Positions 40,922 to 50,599 of a stretch of 57,059 nucleotides of DNA are shown piece by piece; position 1 is the first letter of the stretch, and each line of letters opens with the position of its first letter. Origin of the DNA: Candidatus Devosia symbiotica. GTDB taxonomy: Bacteria; Pseudomonadota; Alphaproteobacteria; Rhizobiales; Devosiaceae. Location of the stretch: contig JALBVE010000004.1 of assembly GCA_025050575.1 (NCBI GenBank), positions 1 to 57,059 of the forward strand, in the 5' to 3' direction. The notes under the pieces were generated by a model. That model had not been told where the DNA came from. It made no database searches and worked only from the letters and a program-made list of their open reading frames with translations. The position numbers and the translations under genes are program-made.

Positions 40922-42087
40922 TCCGCCGGCGCCAGCAGCGCAATGGCACTTTTGAAGCTGGGCAGGCCGGTGGCCATGCGTTCCTCAGGCTTGATGCGAG
41001 TAAACGCCATCATCAGCCCCATGCCGAAGGCCACCGCGATCATCGAGGTGCCGCCATAAGAGACAAAGGGGAGCGTCATCCCCTTAGGAGGGATCAGGTT
41101 CAAGTTTACTGCTAGATTGATGCCGGACTGCATGGCAAACTGGATCGCCAATGTGGACACAGCAAGGCGGGCAAACAGGCTGGACTGCCGCTGTGCCGCC
41201 AGCATTGCGCGAATGACGATAAAGGCAATCAGGGCGACCAGCACCATACAGAACAGAATGCCGAAATCGCCCGCTGCTGCCGAAAACACATAGTCGGCAT
41301 GCGCATCGGGGATCAGCTTTTTGGCCAGCGATTCACCAGGTCCCCGACCAAACCACCCGCCCTCAAGCAGCGACTGCAGCGCCCGATCGATCTGGTAGGT
41401 ATTGCCGCCCCCATCTGGGTTGAGGAAGGTGTCGATACGCTTGGACACATGCGGAAAGAACTCATAGGCGCCAAACAGCAGCGCGCCAGCCGCGCCGGCC
41501 ATGCCAAAAATGATGAACCAGGAAATGCCCGACAGGAACAACAGCACCGCCCAGGTGCCAGTGATCAGTGCCGTCTGACCAATATCGGGCTGCAGTAGAA
41601 GAGCGACCACGACGCTCAGCATGATCGCCGTGGCCAGGATCTTGCCCGGCACATTGCGGTGGATCATCGATTCAGAGAACAGCCAGGCACTGAGCACAGC
41701 AAAGGCTGGCTTGACGAATTCAGAGGGTTGCACCGACTGTCCGGCAAAGGAAATCCAGCGCCGCGCGCCCTTGACCTCGATACCGAAGTGCAAGGTAACC
41801 CACAACAGCACGACGCTGATCACCAGGATCACCAGCGCCGCAACGCGCGCCTGGCGATGGTTGAGCAGCGAGGTCACCAGCATGACCGGCAACGCGATCA
41901 CGCAGAACATGGCGTGGCGGATCACGAAATACCATTCGGACAGCCCGATACGCTCGGCCACCGGCGGGCTGGCAGCAAAGCTGAGCACCATGCCGCAGGT
42001 CATTAGCAGGATTAGTGCCCCCAGCAGTTCCCGGTCGATTGACCACCACCACTCCGCCAAAGGGGTTTTTTCGGCACGGGAAAACAT
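40918..42087 (-). CDS. ftsW: Lipid II polymerase FtsW (SEDS family)
   Basis: A 389-residue, ten-helix SEDS protein that polymerises glycan strands at the septum together with FtsI. Motifs include WISFAGQSVQPSEFVKPAF (the QPSE signature), LLLQPDIGQTALITGTW, and the late GMTLPFVSYGGTS near residue 350. I prefer ATG 42087 (MFSRAEKTPLAEWWWSID) to the ORF's first ATG at 42114. It follows mraY with only about 100 bases between, where murD stands in related dcw clusters. Complete. Confidence 0.94.
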   Translation of the reverse strand: MFSRAEKTPLAEWWWSIDRELLGALILLMTCGMVLSFAASPPVAERIGLSEWYFVIRHAMFCVIALPVMLVTSLLNHRQARVAALVILVISVVLLWVTLHFGIEVKGARRWISFAGQSVQPSEFVKPAFAVLSAWLFSESMIHRNVPGKILATAIMLSVVVALLLQPDIGQTALITGTWAVLLFLSGISWFIIFGMAGAAGALLFGAYEFFPHVSKRIDTFLNPDGGGNTYQIDRALQSLLEGGWFGRGPGESLAKKLIPDAHADYVFSAAAGDFGILFCMVLVALIAFIVIRAMLAAQRQSSLFARLAVSTLAIQFAMQSGINLAVNLNLIPPKGMTLPFVSYGGTSMIAVAFGMGLMMAFTRIKPEERMATGLPSFKSAIALLAPAE

Positions 42088-42114
42088 CATGGGAAAGCCG
42101 GCTACTCGATACAA

Positions 42115-42210
42115 ACTGAATCAATTGTAGCAGGTTGGTAGTTACTGATTTCTCAATCAGCTTCGCGTTTTACAACTCGGGGGCCGACAGCATTGATCGC
42201 GACCCTAGCG
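42115..42210. other. mraY-ftsW gap where murD is expected
   Basis: Only 96 bases separate the mraY stop from ftsW. In the usual order murD (about 1.4 kb) lies here. I find no MurD motif in any frame, so the gene appears cleanly removed from this site. Confidence 0.7.
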
Positions 42211-43305
42211 CTAGCGCAGTTTGAGCGTACTCAGCCCGATCAGCGCCAGCACAAAGCTGATGATCCAGAACCGGATCACCACCTGGCTCTCGGTCCAACC
42301 GAGATGCTCAAAGTGATGGTGGATTGGCGCCATGCGGAACACGCGCTTGCCGGTCAGGCGGAATGAGACGACCTGAACGATCACCGAGACAGTTTCCAAC
42401 ACAAATAGCCCGCCAATGATGGCCAAAACGATTTCATGTTTGGTGGCCACGGCAATCGAGCCCAGTGCGCCGCCCAGGGCGAGCGAGCCGATATCACCCA
42501 TGAAAATCTGTGCCGGCGGTGCGTTGAACCACAAAAAGCCCAGCCCCGCGCCGATCAGCGCACCACAGACCACCGCGAGCTCGCCGGTGCCCGGCACGTA
42601 GTTGAGCAGCAGATAATCGGAAAAACTCACGCTACCCACCAGATAGGCGATCAGCGCGAAACAGGCGACCGCCACCATCACTGGCACAATAGCCAGGCCA
42701 TCCAGCCCGTCGGTCAGATTCACCGAATTGCCCGCCGCGACCACGACAAAACCGCCGAACAGAATGTAGAAATAGCCCAGATTAAACGCCAGATCCTTGA
42801 CGAAGGGGAACAACAGCGAATTGCTGTAGGCGCCCGAATTGAGCTGGGAAATCGCAAAGGCCGCAATGCCAGCGATCAGCGCTTCGAGCAGCAGGCGCTG
42901 CCGGCCGCCAAAGCCCTTGTAGCTTATGCGCGTGACCTTGAGGTAGTCATCATAAAAGCCGATGGCGCCAAAGCCCAGCGTCACGAACAGCACCACCCAG
43001 ACATAGCCATTGCCCAGATTGGCCCAGAGCAAGGTTGAAAATACGGCGCCCGACAAGATCATCAACCCGCCCATGGTAGGTGTGCCCTTCTTGGTCAGCA
43101 AATGCCCGGCCGGGCCATCTTTGCGGATAGGCTGCCCCTTGCCCTGCCTCAAACGCAACAGCGCGATCATTCTCGGTCCAAACATGAACACAAAGAACAG
43201 CGCCGTGATCACCGCACCGGCGGTGCGGAAGGTGATATAGCGAAAGACGTTGAAGGCCGTTAGCGCGTCACCCAACTGGCCGAGAAAGTACAGCATAAAA
43301 GACAT
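42211..43305 (-). CDS. mraY: Phospho-MurNAc-pentapeptide translocase
   Basis: A 364-residue, ten-helix enzyme that moves phospho-MurNAc-pentapeptide to undecaprenyl phosphate, giving lipid I. Signatures are [13 protein letters not shown] near residues 72-84, the aspartate-rich FYDDYLK, the [11 protein letters not shown] motif near residue 197, and the late HHHFEHLGW with its histidine triad. All catalytic aspartates appear present. It starts 18 bases after the murF stop. Intact. Confidence 0.96.
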   Translation of the reverse strand: MSFMLYFLGQLGDALTAFNVFRYITFRTAGAVITALFFVFMFGPRMIALLRLRQGKGQPIRKDGPAGHLLTKKGTPTMGGLMILSGAVFSTLLWANLGNGYVWVVLFVTLGFGAIGFYDDYLKVTRISYKGFGGRQRLLLEALIAGIAAFAISQLNSGAYSNSLLFPFVKDLAFNLGYFYILFGGFVVVAAGNSVNLTDGLDGLAIVPVMVAVACFALIAYLVGSVSFSDYLLLNYVPGTGELAVVCGALIGAGLGFLWFNAPPAQIFMGDIGSLALGGALGSIAVATKHEIVLAIIGGLFVLETVSVIVQVVSFRLTGKRVFRMAPIHHHFEHLGWTESQVVIRFWIISFVLALIGLSTLKLR

Positions 43306-43323
43306 GGTCCTTGTTGGCTGGGA

Positions 43324-44712
43324 TCAATTTCTTCCGAACTGCTTGGCAATATTTTCGACAATAGTCGATAGCCCCACGCCGTTTGATCCTTTGACTATAA
43401 CTGCATCACCATAGGCAAGGTCATTGCGCAGTATCGGCGCCATCTCGGCGGCTGTTTTTGTGTGGGCCGTGACCTGGTCCCGCCCCAGCTCCTCGGCTAG
43501 CGCGTCCATCGCCGGACCCACCAGATAGATGCGCTCGGCACCAGAGGTGAGCACTGCATCCCCCAGACTCGCATGCAGGCTGGCCGACTGCGCACCCAGC
43601 TCAAGCATATCACCCAGCACCACCACTTTGCGACCAAGAGGCGCTTGCTGGGCGGCAAACACGTCCAGCGCCGCCCGCATCGACGCGATATTAGCATTGT
43701 AGCTCTCGTCGATCAGCAGCAATGGTGTCTCGTCCGGACCCAGCACCAGCCTTTTCCCCCGGCCCGCCTGCAGGGCAAACCCGGCCAGCGCGCGCAGCGC
43801 AACGTTGATCTCGACCCCAGCCAGATAGGCGGCGGCCAAGGCGGCAGTTGCGTTGGCCACCATGTGACGGCCCGGCACATTGAGCACCAGCGAGTGGCGC
43901 ACACCATCATGTTCGATGCTGGCAAAGCTCTTGTCGGCGGCCATGTGGACATCCAGAATCTGCCAGTCGACCCCGCGCGCTTCGCCATAGGTAACGATAT
44001 TGCCCACGCCATCAGCGCTGGCCTGATCCAGCAACCCGCCCAATTGCGGGTGATCGGCATTGAGCACGGCGGTACCGCCCGGCTCGAGGCCGGCAAAGAT
44101 CTCCGCCTTGGCGCGGGCTATGCCCTCCAGCGAACCGAAGGCTTCCAGATGCGCCGCTGCTATCGTGGTAATGACCGCGATATGCGGGCGCACCAATTGG
44201 GTCAGCGAGCGAATTTCGCCGGGGCCGCTCATGCCCATTTCGAATACGCCGAACTGCGCACTTGCCGGCATCCGCGCTAGCATCAGCGGCACGCCCCAGT
44301 GGTTATTGAAGCTCTTGATCGAGGCATGGGTTTCGCCGACAGCCTCGAACACCGTTCTGATTGCTTCCTTGGTCGTGGTCTTGCCCGCGCTGCCGGTTAC
44401 ACCAACAATGATCGCGCGGCTGCACGACCTGGCGGCGCGCGCCAGATCGCGCAAACCGTCTAGCGCGTCGGGCACCACAATGTGCTGCGCGCCGCCGCCC
44501 CGACTCACCAATGCGGCGGCAGCCCCACTCTGCAGGGCCTGCTCGACAAAATCGTGCCCGTCAAAACGATCGCCCTTGATGGCGACAAACAGTGCGTCGG
44601 GGCCCAATTCACGCGAATCGATGGAGATCGAACCAAACTGTGCGCCCGCCAGGTCTTCGGTGGCACCATGGGTGGCCGCCAAAACCTCTTCGACCGTGAA
44701 CAAACTCAGCAT
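43324..44712 (-). CDS. murF: UDP-MurNAc-tripeptide--D-Ala-D-Ala ligase
   Basis: A 462-residue Mur ligase adding the D-Ala-D-Ala dipeptide made by Ddl. The ATP loop GVTGSAGKTTTKEAI lies near residues 105-119; NNHWGVPLMLARM, FEMGMSGPGEIRSLT and the C-terminal VLGDMLELG follow. Its ATG overlaps the murE stop. Intact and of normal length. Confidence 0.96.
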   Translation of the reverse strand: MLSLFTVEEVLAATHGATEDLAGAQFGSISIDSRELGPDALFVAIKGDRFDGHDFVEQALQSGAAAALVSRGGGAQHIVVPDALDGLRDLARAARSCSRAIIVGVTGSAGKTTTKEAIRTVFEAVGETHASIKSFNNHWGVPLMLARMPASAQFGVFEMGMSGPGEIRSLTQLVRPHIAVITTIAAAHLEAFGSLEGIARAKAEIFAGLEPGGTAVLNADHPQLGGLLDQASADGVGNIVTYGEARGVDWQILDVHMAADKSFASIEHDGVRHSLVLNVPGRHMVANATAALAAAYLAGVEINVALRALAGFALQAGRGKRLVLGPDETPLLLIDESYNANIASMRAALDVFAAQQAPLGRKVVVLGDMLELGAQSASLHASLGDAVLTSGAERIYLVGPAMDALAEELGRDQVTAHTKTAAEMAPILRNDLAYGDAVIVKGSNGVGLSTIVENIAKQFGRN

Positions 44713-46157
44713 TAGAGTTCCTTGATTATCTCCGCCACGATCTCATGGTCAGAAAAATGGTGTTTGGTTGTCCCGATAATCTGATAGTCCTCGTGACCCT
44801 TGCCCGCAATCAGCAATGCATCGCCCTTCTTCAGCGACTTGATCGCTGACACGATGGCTTCTCGGCGGTCGCCAATTTCCTTGACTCCCTTCGCCATCGC
44901 CAGGATTTCCGCCCGGATGATCCGGGGATCCTCGGTGCGCGGATTGTCATCAGTGACAATGACCTCATCGGCCATCCGCACGGCAACTTCACCCATCATT
45001 GGCCGCTTGCCTTTGTCGCGATCGCCGCCTGCACCAAACACCACATGCAACTTGCCCGTGGCATAGGGCCGAAGCGCGGCGAGCGCAGCTTCCAGCGCCA
45101 CCGGCTTGTGGGAATAATCTATAAAGATCGCCGCGCCATTATGCTCGGCAACCAACTCGAGCCGACCCTTGGCGCCAACCAGTTCGCTCAACGCCGGGAA
45201 CGCATTAGATTTGTCCACGCCCGTCGACATGGCAAGTGCCGCCGCCACAATGGCGTTGGACACCTGAAACTCGCCGGTCAGCGGCAGATGGAAGCTGAGT
45301 TTTTTACCAACATGGCGCACTTCAACGCACTGGCCATAGCCCTCCGGCTTGATCGAGAGCACCTCGATATAGGCGCCTTTGCGACCCACGGTCAGCAATG
45401 TCGCACCCGCGCTGAGCGCGGCAAACATGAAGGGTTCATATTCAGGGTCGTCAACATTGACGATCGCCGGACCGCTGTCGACCAGCAGGTCAGTGAACAG
45501 CCGCAACTTGGTGTCGCGATAGGCGTCCATATCGGCGTGGTAATCCAGATGGTCGCGGCTCAGATTAGTGAAGGCCACGGCCTCAAAATGCATGCCGTCG
45601 AGCCGGCGCTGATCAAGGCCATGGCTGGAGGCTTCGATGACCACACGGTCGATCCCTTGCGCCTTGAGCGCCCGCATCGACTGATGCAGCGTGCGCGAAT
45701 CCGGCGTGGTGTGACTGCCTTCGATCAGGCGAGTAGAAGTCTCCACCCCCAGCGTGCCGATACTAGCGCCGGGCACACCGGCATGGGTCCAGATCTGTCG
45801 CACAAACGAGGCCACCGAGGTCTTGCCATTGGTGCCGGTGACCGCAACCGTGATTTCCGGCTGCGGCTCATAAACACGCGAAGCGGCACGCGCATAGGAG
45901 GCGCGCACATCCTTGACGATAATGACCGGCACACCCGGATCGCCTACCAGCGTGGTATCGCTGATCACGGCCAGTGCCCCGCGCTTGACGGCCTCGGCGA
46001 CAAACTGATTGCCATGCACTTTGGCGCCTGGAAGGGCAAAAAAGATATCACCCGGCTCAATACGCCGGCTGTCCGAATTAAGACCAAAGACTGCACCCAA
46101 GCCCTTTTTGGGATGGGCGCCAGAGCCTTCGAGCAGTTGCGTTAAGCTTAGAGACAC
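44712..46157 (-). CDS. murE: UDP-MurNAc-dipeptide--meso-diaminopimelate ligase
   Basis: A 481-residue Mur ligase adding the third residue of the stem peptide. The ATP loop TGTNGKTSVASFVRQIW lies near residues 109-125. The DNPRTEDP motif near residue 405 is the one tied to meso-diaminopimelate rather than lysine, as expected for a Gram-negative. The N-terminal DSRRIEPGDIFFALPG binds the nucleotide. The enzyme's substrate would come from MurD, whose gene is missing from this cluster. It starts about 23 bases after the ftsI stop. Intact. Confidence 0.96.
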   Translation of the reverse strand: MSLSLTQLLEGSGAHPKKGLGAVFGLNSDSRRIEPGDIFFALPGAKVHGNQFVAEAVKRGALAVISDTTLVGDPGVPVIIVKDVRASYARAASRVYEPQPEITVAVTGTNGKTSVASFVRQIWTHAGVPGASIGTLGVETSTRLIEGSHTTPDSRTLHQSMRALKAQGIDRVVIEASSHGLDQRRLDGMHFEAVAFTNLSRDHLDYHADMDAYRDTKLRLFTDLLVDSGPAIVNVDDPEYEPFMFAALSAGATLLTVGRKGAYIEVLSIKPEGYGQCVEVRHVGKKLSFHLPLTGEFQVSNAIVAAALAMSTGVDKSNAFPALSELVGAKGRLELVAEHNGAAIFIDYSHKPVALEAALAALRPYATGKLHVVFGAGGDRDKGKRPMMGEVAVRMADEVIVTDDNPRTEDPRIIRAEILAMAKGVKEIGDRREAIVSAIKSLKKGDALLIAGKGHEDYQIIGTTKHHFSDHEIVAEIIKEL

Positions 46158-46180
46158 TGGATAAACCCTTCTGGATCGAT

Positions 46181-47890
46181 TTATCGGAGTACGGATGGAA
46201 CAAGATTCTCATCAAGAACCTTGGCGAAATCAGGTGCGATGCCCAGCATTGGGGCGACGCGCTGTATGACACGACCACTGACCGTGCCGGCATTCCAGCC
46301 GGCGGTTGTGCCTGACTGTGCATTTTCGGCCTTTGGCTCATCCACCATGATGATCATCGCATAGCGCGGGTTATCAAGAGGGAAAGCCGAGCCAAAGAAA
46401 TTGGTAACCTTGTTGGACGAGTAGCGACCATCGACCACTTTTTCGGCGGTGCCGGTCTTGCCGCCAACGCGATAACCGAGCGCTTCCTTGTTCATCTGCG
46501 AGCCCGAGCCTTCGAGCGCATTGAGCCGCATCAGATAGCGGATCTCGGCACTGGTTTCAGGTTTGATCACCCGGCGATAGAGCGCCTGAGCATCCGCGAC
46601 ATCGCGCTTGTAGAGCGTGGGCTCAATAAAATTACCACCATTAACCAGAGCTGCATAGGCCGTGACTATATGCAGAGGCGACACCGAAAGACCGTGACCG
46701 AACGAAGCCGTGGCCGCGCCAACGTCGGAAAACGTCTTGGGAATGCTGGGCAGCCGCATTTCGGGAAGCTCAAACGGCACCCGCTGATCGAAGCCGATCG
46801 TGTTCAAAAAGGCGCGGAACCGCTCTTTGCCCAGGGCTTGCATGACATGGATGATGCCGACATTAGAGGAGTATTTGTAGACTTCCGGCAGGCTAAGAAT
46901 GCGGTGCTTGCCGTGGAAATCATCAATCGTGTAGCGCCCGAAACGAACGCCAAAGCGCGCATCGAACTGGTCAGTGATCTTGACGGCGCCACTATCAAGC
47001 GCCGCCGCCATGGTGATAGTCTTAAAGATCGAGCCCGGTTCGAAAATGCCGGCTGTGACGCGATTAAAACTGTCCTTGACCAGGGCGCTTGCCGGTACAT
47101 TGGGATCAAAATCGGGCAATGACACCAGCGCGATGACCTCGCCGGTATAGATATCCACCATCACTCCGGCCGCCGCGATCGCCGAATAGCGCTGGATGGC
47201 GTCCAGCAACTGCTCGTGCATCACATGCTGGACGCGCATGTCCACGCTCAGTTTAACCGGCGTCAGCGCATTGCCGCGCGCCAGCCCCAGATCCTGCAGC
47301 AATGCGACGTCTTCGCCATCCATGTGCCGCTCGATGCCGGCAATGCCCTGATTATCGATATTGGTCGACCCCAGGACATGCGAAGCCTCGGTCATGCCCG
47401 GGTAGAAGCGCTTGGATTCAGTGATGAAATCAATGCCGGGAATTCCTAGCCGCATCACCTTTTCCTCAATGGCCGGGCTCAGTTCGCGCTGCACCCAGAC
47501 AAAGCCCTGATCGCCCGTCAGCCGTTGCCGCAGCCAGTCTTCGCTCAGATCAGGCAGTACTGTGCGCAATTTGCGCACCGCCTCTTCGACATCAATAATG
47601 CGCCGCGGCTCGGCATAGAGCGAGGGAACCCGAATATCGACAGCCATTTCCAGGCCATTGCGATCCAGGATCGGCGGTCGCGTCGCGGTGATTATATCGC
47701 GCGCCTGGCCTTCAATCGAGGAGTCGGTTTCGACCATCCCCAACTGCACCAGCCGGACACCGATCACGCCGAAGCCCAGCACTAGCGCTAGGATCATCCA
47801 GCGAATGCGCGCATGGGTTAGATTGCCCCGCACCTTGCGGGCACCGTCAAGCGCAATGGTCGGGCCATGTCCGTCTGCAGTAACCGCCAT
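46181..47890 (-). CDS. ftsI: Septal peptidoglycan transpeptidase FtsI (PBP3)
   Basis: A 569-residue class B penicillin-binding protein. A short cytoplasmic part and one membrane helix (about residues 29-50) lead to the pedestal domain and the transpeptidase domain with its three motifs: SIFK in FEPGSIFKTITM, SSN in YKYSSNVGII, and KTG in VGGKTGTAEK. FtsI crosslinks new septal peptidoglycan with FtsW. The start overlaps the ftsL stop by one base. Intact, which argues that a wall is still built at division. Confidence 0.96.
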   Translation of the reverse strand: MAVTADGHGPTIALDGARKVRGNLTHARIRWMILALVLGFGVIGVRLVQLGMVETDSSIEGQARDIITATRPPILDRNGLEMAVDIRVPSLYAEPRRIIDVEEAVRKLRTVLPDLSEDWLRQRLTGDQGFVWVQRELSPAIEEKVMRLGIPGIDFITESKRFYPGMTEASHVLGSTNIDNQGIAGIERHMDGEDVALLQDLGLARGNALTPVKLSVDMRVQHVMHEQLLDAIQRYSAIAAAGVMVDIYTGEVIALVSLPDFDPNVPASALVKDSFNRVTAGIFEPGSIFKTITMAAALDSGAVKITDQFDARFGVRFGRYTIDDFHGKHRILSLPEVYKYSSNVGIIHVMQALGKERFRAFLNTIGFDQRVPFELPEMRLPSIPKTFSDVGAATASFGHGLSVSPLHIVTAYAALVNGGNFIEPTLYKRDVADAQALYRRVIKPETSAEIRYLMRLNALEGSGSQMNKEALGYRVGGKTGTAEKVVDGRYSSNKVTNFFGSAFPLDNPRYAMIIMVDEPKAENAQSGTTAGWNAGTVSGRVIQRVAPMLGIAPDFAKVLDENLVPSVLR

Positions 47891-48273
47891 TACTCGATGC
47901 CCTCCAGTTCAAGGATCGCATCAATCGGATCGATACCGGCGTCGAGCGCGGTGAACAGGGAATCCATCGCCGCCATATTGGGTTTGACCGGGCGCATGGG
48001 TAGATCGACAAACGAACCGAACTGCTCCTGGCGCACCGGTGCAATGGCTAGCGCCGCCACGTGTCGGCGAATGATCGGCTCGATATGGCCGGGCTGGTTG
48101 AGCACCGCCTCATCGGCCTTGAGTAGCGACAGATCACCCTGCTGGCTATCGATCTGGACGATCAGCGCTGTTCGTTCGCTCGCCGTGTTTTCGATGGCGA
48201 ATTTGATCGTATAGACCCCTGCCAACATCAGCATGCTGGTAAAAATCAGGATGATGTTGAGGTTGCGGATCAT
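47890..48273 (-). CDS. ftsL: Cell division protein FtsL
   Basis: A 127-residue bitopic protein: a short start, a membrane helix at about residues 5-25 (LNIILIFTSMLMLAGVYTIK) and a periplasmic coiled segment with heptad-like leucines to about residue 60, ending in an acidic tail. Position between rsmH and ftsI, and the size, identify it, since FtsL sequence is poorly conserved. It bridges FtsQ and FtsWI. It overlaps rsmH by four bases. Confidence 0.88.
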   Translation of the reverse strand: MIRNLNIILIFTSMLMLAGVYTIKFAIENTASERTALIVQIDSQQGDLSLLKADEAVLNQPGHIEPIIRRHVAALAIAPVRQEQFGSFVDLPMRPVKPNMAAMDSLFTALDAGIDPIDAILELEGIE

Positions 48274-49268
48274 GCCTCACGTACCTCGGGCACGCTCAGG
48301 CCGGTCAGCGTCATTGCCCTGGGCTCCACATCAGAACGTGTCGCCGCCCGCAATACGGCCGAGCGGGCGCGTGGATTACGGCTCAACTCGGCCTGGCCCA
48401 CCTTGCGCGCTTTGGCCACATCGACCCAGCGCCGCGCCTCGCCCACCACCTGCGGCAAATGCCGGGACTGCGCCGGGCGGCCCTTGTCGGGGTCAAAGAA
48501 GCGTTTGACGATCCGGTCTTCGAGCGAATGAAAGCTGACGACCACCAGCCGTCCGCCTTCGCTCAGCAGCCGTTCGGCGGCAAACAGAGCTGCAACCAAT
48601 TGCTCGAACTCGGCATTGACGGCAATGCGCAAGGCCTGGAAGGAGCGCGTCGCCGGATGCGCATTACCCGGCTTGCGGCCGATGGCCTTTTCGATGATGC
48701 GGGCGAGCTCCAGCGTGCTCTGAATCGGCGCGATCTCGCGTGCAGCCGTAATAAACTGGGCAATGCGGCGAGATTTTCGCTCCTCGCCAAAGGCATAAAG
48801 CAGATTGGCCAGCTGCTCGGTTTCCAGTCCGTTCACTAAGTCGGCCGCACTCTCGCCGCTGGCGCTCATCCGCATGTCAAGCGGTCCGTCGCGCATGAAG
48901 GAAAAGCCTCGTTCGGCCTGATCGAGCTGTATCGAGGACATGCCGATATCGAGCACAACGCCATCAATGGGTGCATGGGTGGTGGCCAGGATATCGAGTT
49001 CGGAAAACCTGCCGGACATGAAAATGAAGCGGTCGCCAAATTCCGCCTGCAGCGCATCAGCAAAGGGCTGCACGCTCGGATCGCGATCAATCGCTATGAC
49101 ACTGGCGCCAGCCTCGAACAAGGCACGCGAATAGCCACCGGCGCCAAAAGTGCCATCGACAATACGCTTGCCATCGATAGGGGCGAAAGCGGCCAGAACC
49201 TCGTCCATCAGGACGGGGAGATGTGGGCCGGCCTGGGCATTGGTGTCGGATATGGAACGCTTACCCAT
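48270..49268 (-). CDS. rsmH: 16S rRNA m4C1402 methyltransferase
   Basis: A 332-residue RsmH (MraW). The opening HLPVLMDEVLAAFAPIDGKR and SAM-binding IVDGTFGAGGYSRALFEAGA are followed by VVLDIGMSSIQLDQAERGFS with RDGPLDMRM, and the later RSFQALRIAVNAEFEQL and VVVSFHSLEDRIVKRFF segments. It methylates C1402 of 16S rRNA. This is the first gene of the dcw cluster here; the mraZ regulator that normally precedes it is absent, its place being taken by a dead oxidoreductase. ATG at 49268 is used because the ORF's extra 37 residues do not fit the family. Confidence 0.95.
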   Translation of the reverse strand: MGKRSISDTNAQAGPHLPVLMDEVLAAFAPIDGKRIVDGTFGAGGYSRALFEAGASVIAIDRDPSVQPFADALQAEFGDRFIFMSGRFSELDILATTHAPIDGVVLDIGMSSIQLDQAERGFSFMRDGPLDMRMSASGESAADLVNGLETEQLANLLYAFGEERKSRRIAQFITAAREIAPIQSTLELARIIEKAIGRKPGNAHPATRSFQALRIAVNAEFEQLVAALFAAERLLSEGGRLVVVSFHSLEDRIVKRFFDPDKGRPAQSRHLPQVVGEARRWVDVAKARKVGQAELSRNPRARSAVLRAATRSDVEPRAMTLTGLSVPEVREA

Positions 49269-49375
49269 AAAGGTGACTACTCCGCTACCAGCCCAACATG
49301 CCGGTCCGTAAACTTGCCCGCACTTTGCCCCATGACGCTTAAGATTCTGTTTCCCATGCCCGGCTTGTCGCCAAT

Positions 49376-50291
49376 TCACATGGTGACAATAACGTTCCCC
49401 GCCTTGCGGGCACTATCGACATAGCGATGCGCCTCGACGATCTCGGCCAAAGCGAAGCGACGGTCAATCACCGGGCGCATCGCGCCGCTGGCCAGCAGCT
49501 CATTGAGCAACTCCAGATCAACCCATTTCATGGCCGCAGGGCGCAGGCCGGTCGTTTCCGGCCTGCCACGCCTGGGCTCCTTTCCCAATGTCAGCATGGT
49601 CCAGATGATGCCCAGGCTCAGCACGGTGGTGAGATAGATCCCACTGCTACGCAATGCGTCCCGGCTTTTACGGAAACTCGATTTGCTCACCGCATCGAAA
49701 ATCACGTCATAGCAGTCCCGTGCCATCGCAAAATCCTGCCCGGTCCGGTCGATCACGTGATCGGCGCCTAGCGCGCACCATGTCTATACTGCACCGCCAC
49801 GGCGCCAACGCTGCCGGCGGTGCCATTGATCAGCACCGCATCACCGGCCTTGACCTGCCCCTAATCACGGATGAACGGCATGGCTGTCAGATAGCTGTAG
49901 GCAAGCCCAGCCAACGGCGCGAGCTCGACACTCTCGAGCGCATGCACCACGGCCTCGCTCTCCTTGAGGCGCACGAATTCGGCCATGCGCTCAGGCTCGG
50001 CCCGATCGAACCATAGATGCACTCGCTCACCTTGAACCGCGTTACCGTGCTGCCCACAGCACAGACAGCGCTGGCAATTGCGTCACCCAGAATGACTACC
50101 TTAGGGCGGAATAGCACGCCAAACAGCCGGATGATGAACGGATCGGCCTTGCGGAAGGAACTGTCGGCCAGCTTCAGGCTGGTCGCCACCACGCGGATAA
50201 CGATTTCGTCGTCCTGTGGCACCGGCTTGGCAATCTCCCGCACGGCAACAACCTCAGGGCTGCCACAGCGGCTTTGCATGGCTGCTTTCAT
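49376..50291 (-). pseudogene. Zinc-type alcohol dehydrogenase/quinone oxidoreductase family, broken
   Basis: The N-terminus MKAAMQSRCGSPEVVAVREI followed by EIVIRVVATSL and VILGDAIASAVCAVGSTV is the GroES-like part of a medium-chain reductase; then frames change through GDAVLINGTAG-like sequence. The C-terminal half (YDVIFDAVSKSSF, GIYLTTVLS, LLASGAMRPVIDRRFALAEI, HRYVDSARKAGNVIVTM) ends at 49376. The nucleotide-binding loop region between 49760 and 49890 is damaged by stops and deletion. The substrate is not predictable. Confidence 0.8.
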
Positions 50292-50326
50292 GATTTTCTC
50301 TAATCGATTTATATGCCGAACCGAAG

Positions 50327-50551
50327 CTAGTCGGATGGGGTCCAGGTGAATACCCGCTCGAGCGGCGCGTCGAAGATCGCCGCAACGCGGAACGCCACCT
50401 CCAGCGATGGCGAATAGCGCCCCTGCTCAATGGCCACGATAGTTTGCCGCGTCACCCCGACCTTTTTGGCCAGCGTCGCCTAGGTCACTTCCCCGACATG
50501 AAAGCGCAGTGTCCGTATGGTATTGCTGATGGCGGACTGCCCCTTGCCCAT
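50327..50551 (-). pseudogene. XRE-family helix-turn-helix regulator with an in-frame stop
   Basis: A 75-codon frame from ATG 50551 (MGKGQSAISNTIRTLRF) has one TAG at 50480-50482 where the family has glutamine (CAG to TAG), then continues in frame as ATLAKKVGVTRQTIVAIEQG, YSPSLEVAFRVAAIFDAPLE, RVFTWTPSD and a TAG at 50327. This is a YozG-like small Cro/C1 regulator, whose recognition helix is the TRQTIVAIEQG stretch. Only the one stop breaks it. Confidence 0.8.
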
Positions 50552-50599
50552 CAGATCAGCCGATCCAGTATATAGACGATTTGGGAGGCACCATCTAAG

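Noticed and set aside
42115-42210. Residual murD sequence
   Set aside because: No frame gives a MurD motif; the stretch is too short and unlike the gene's ends.
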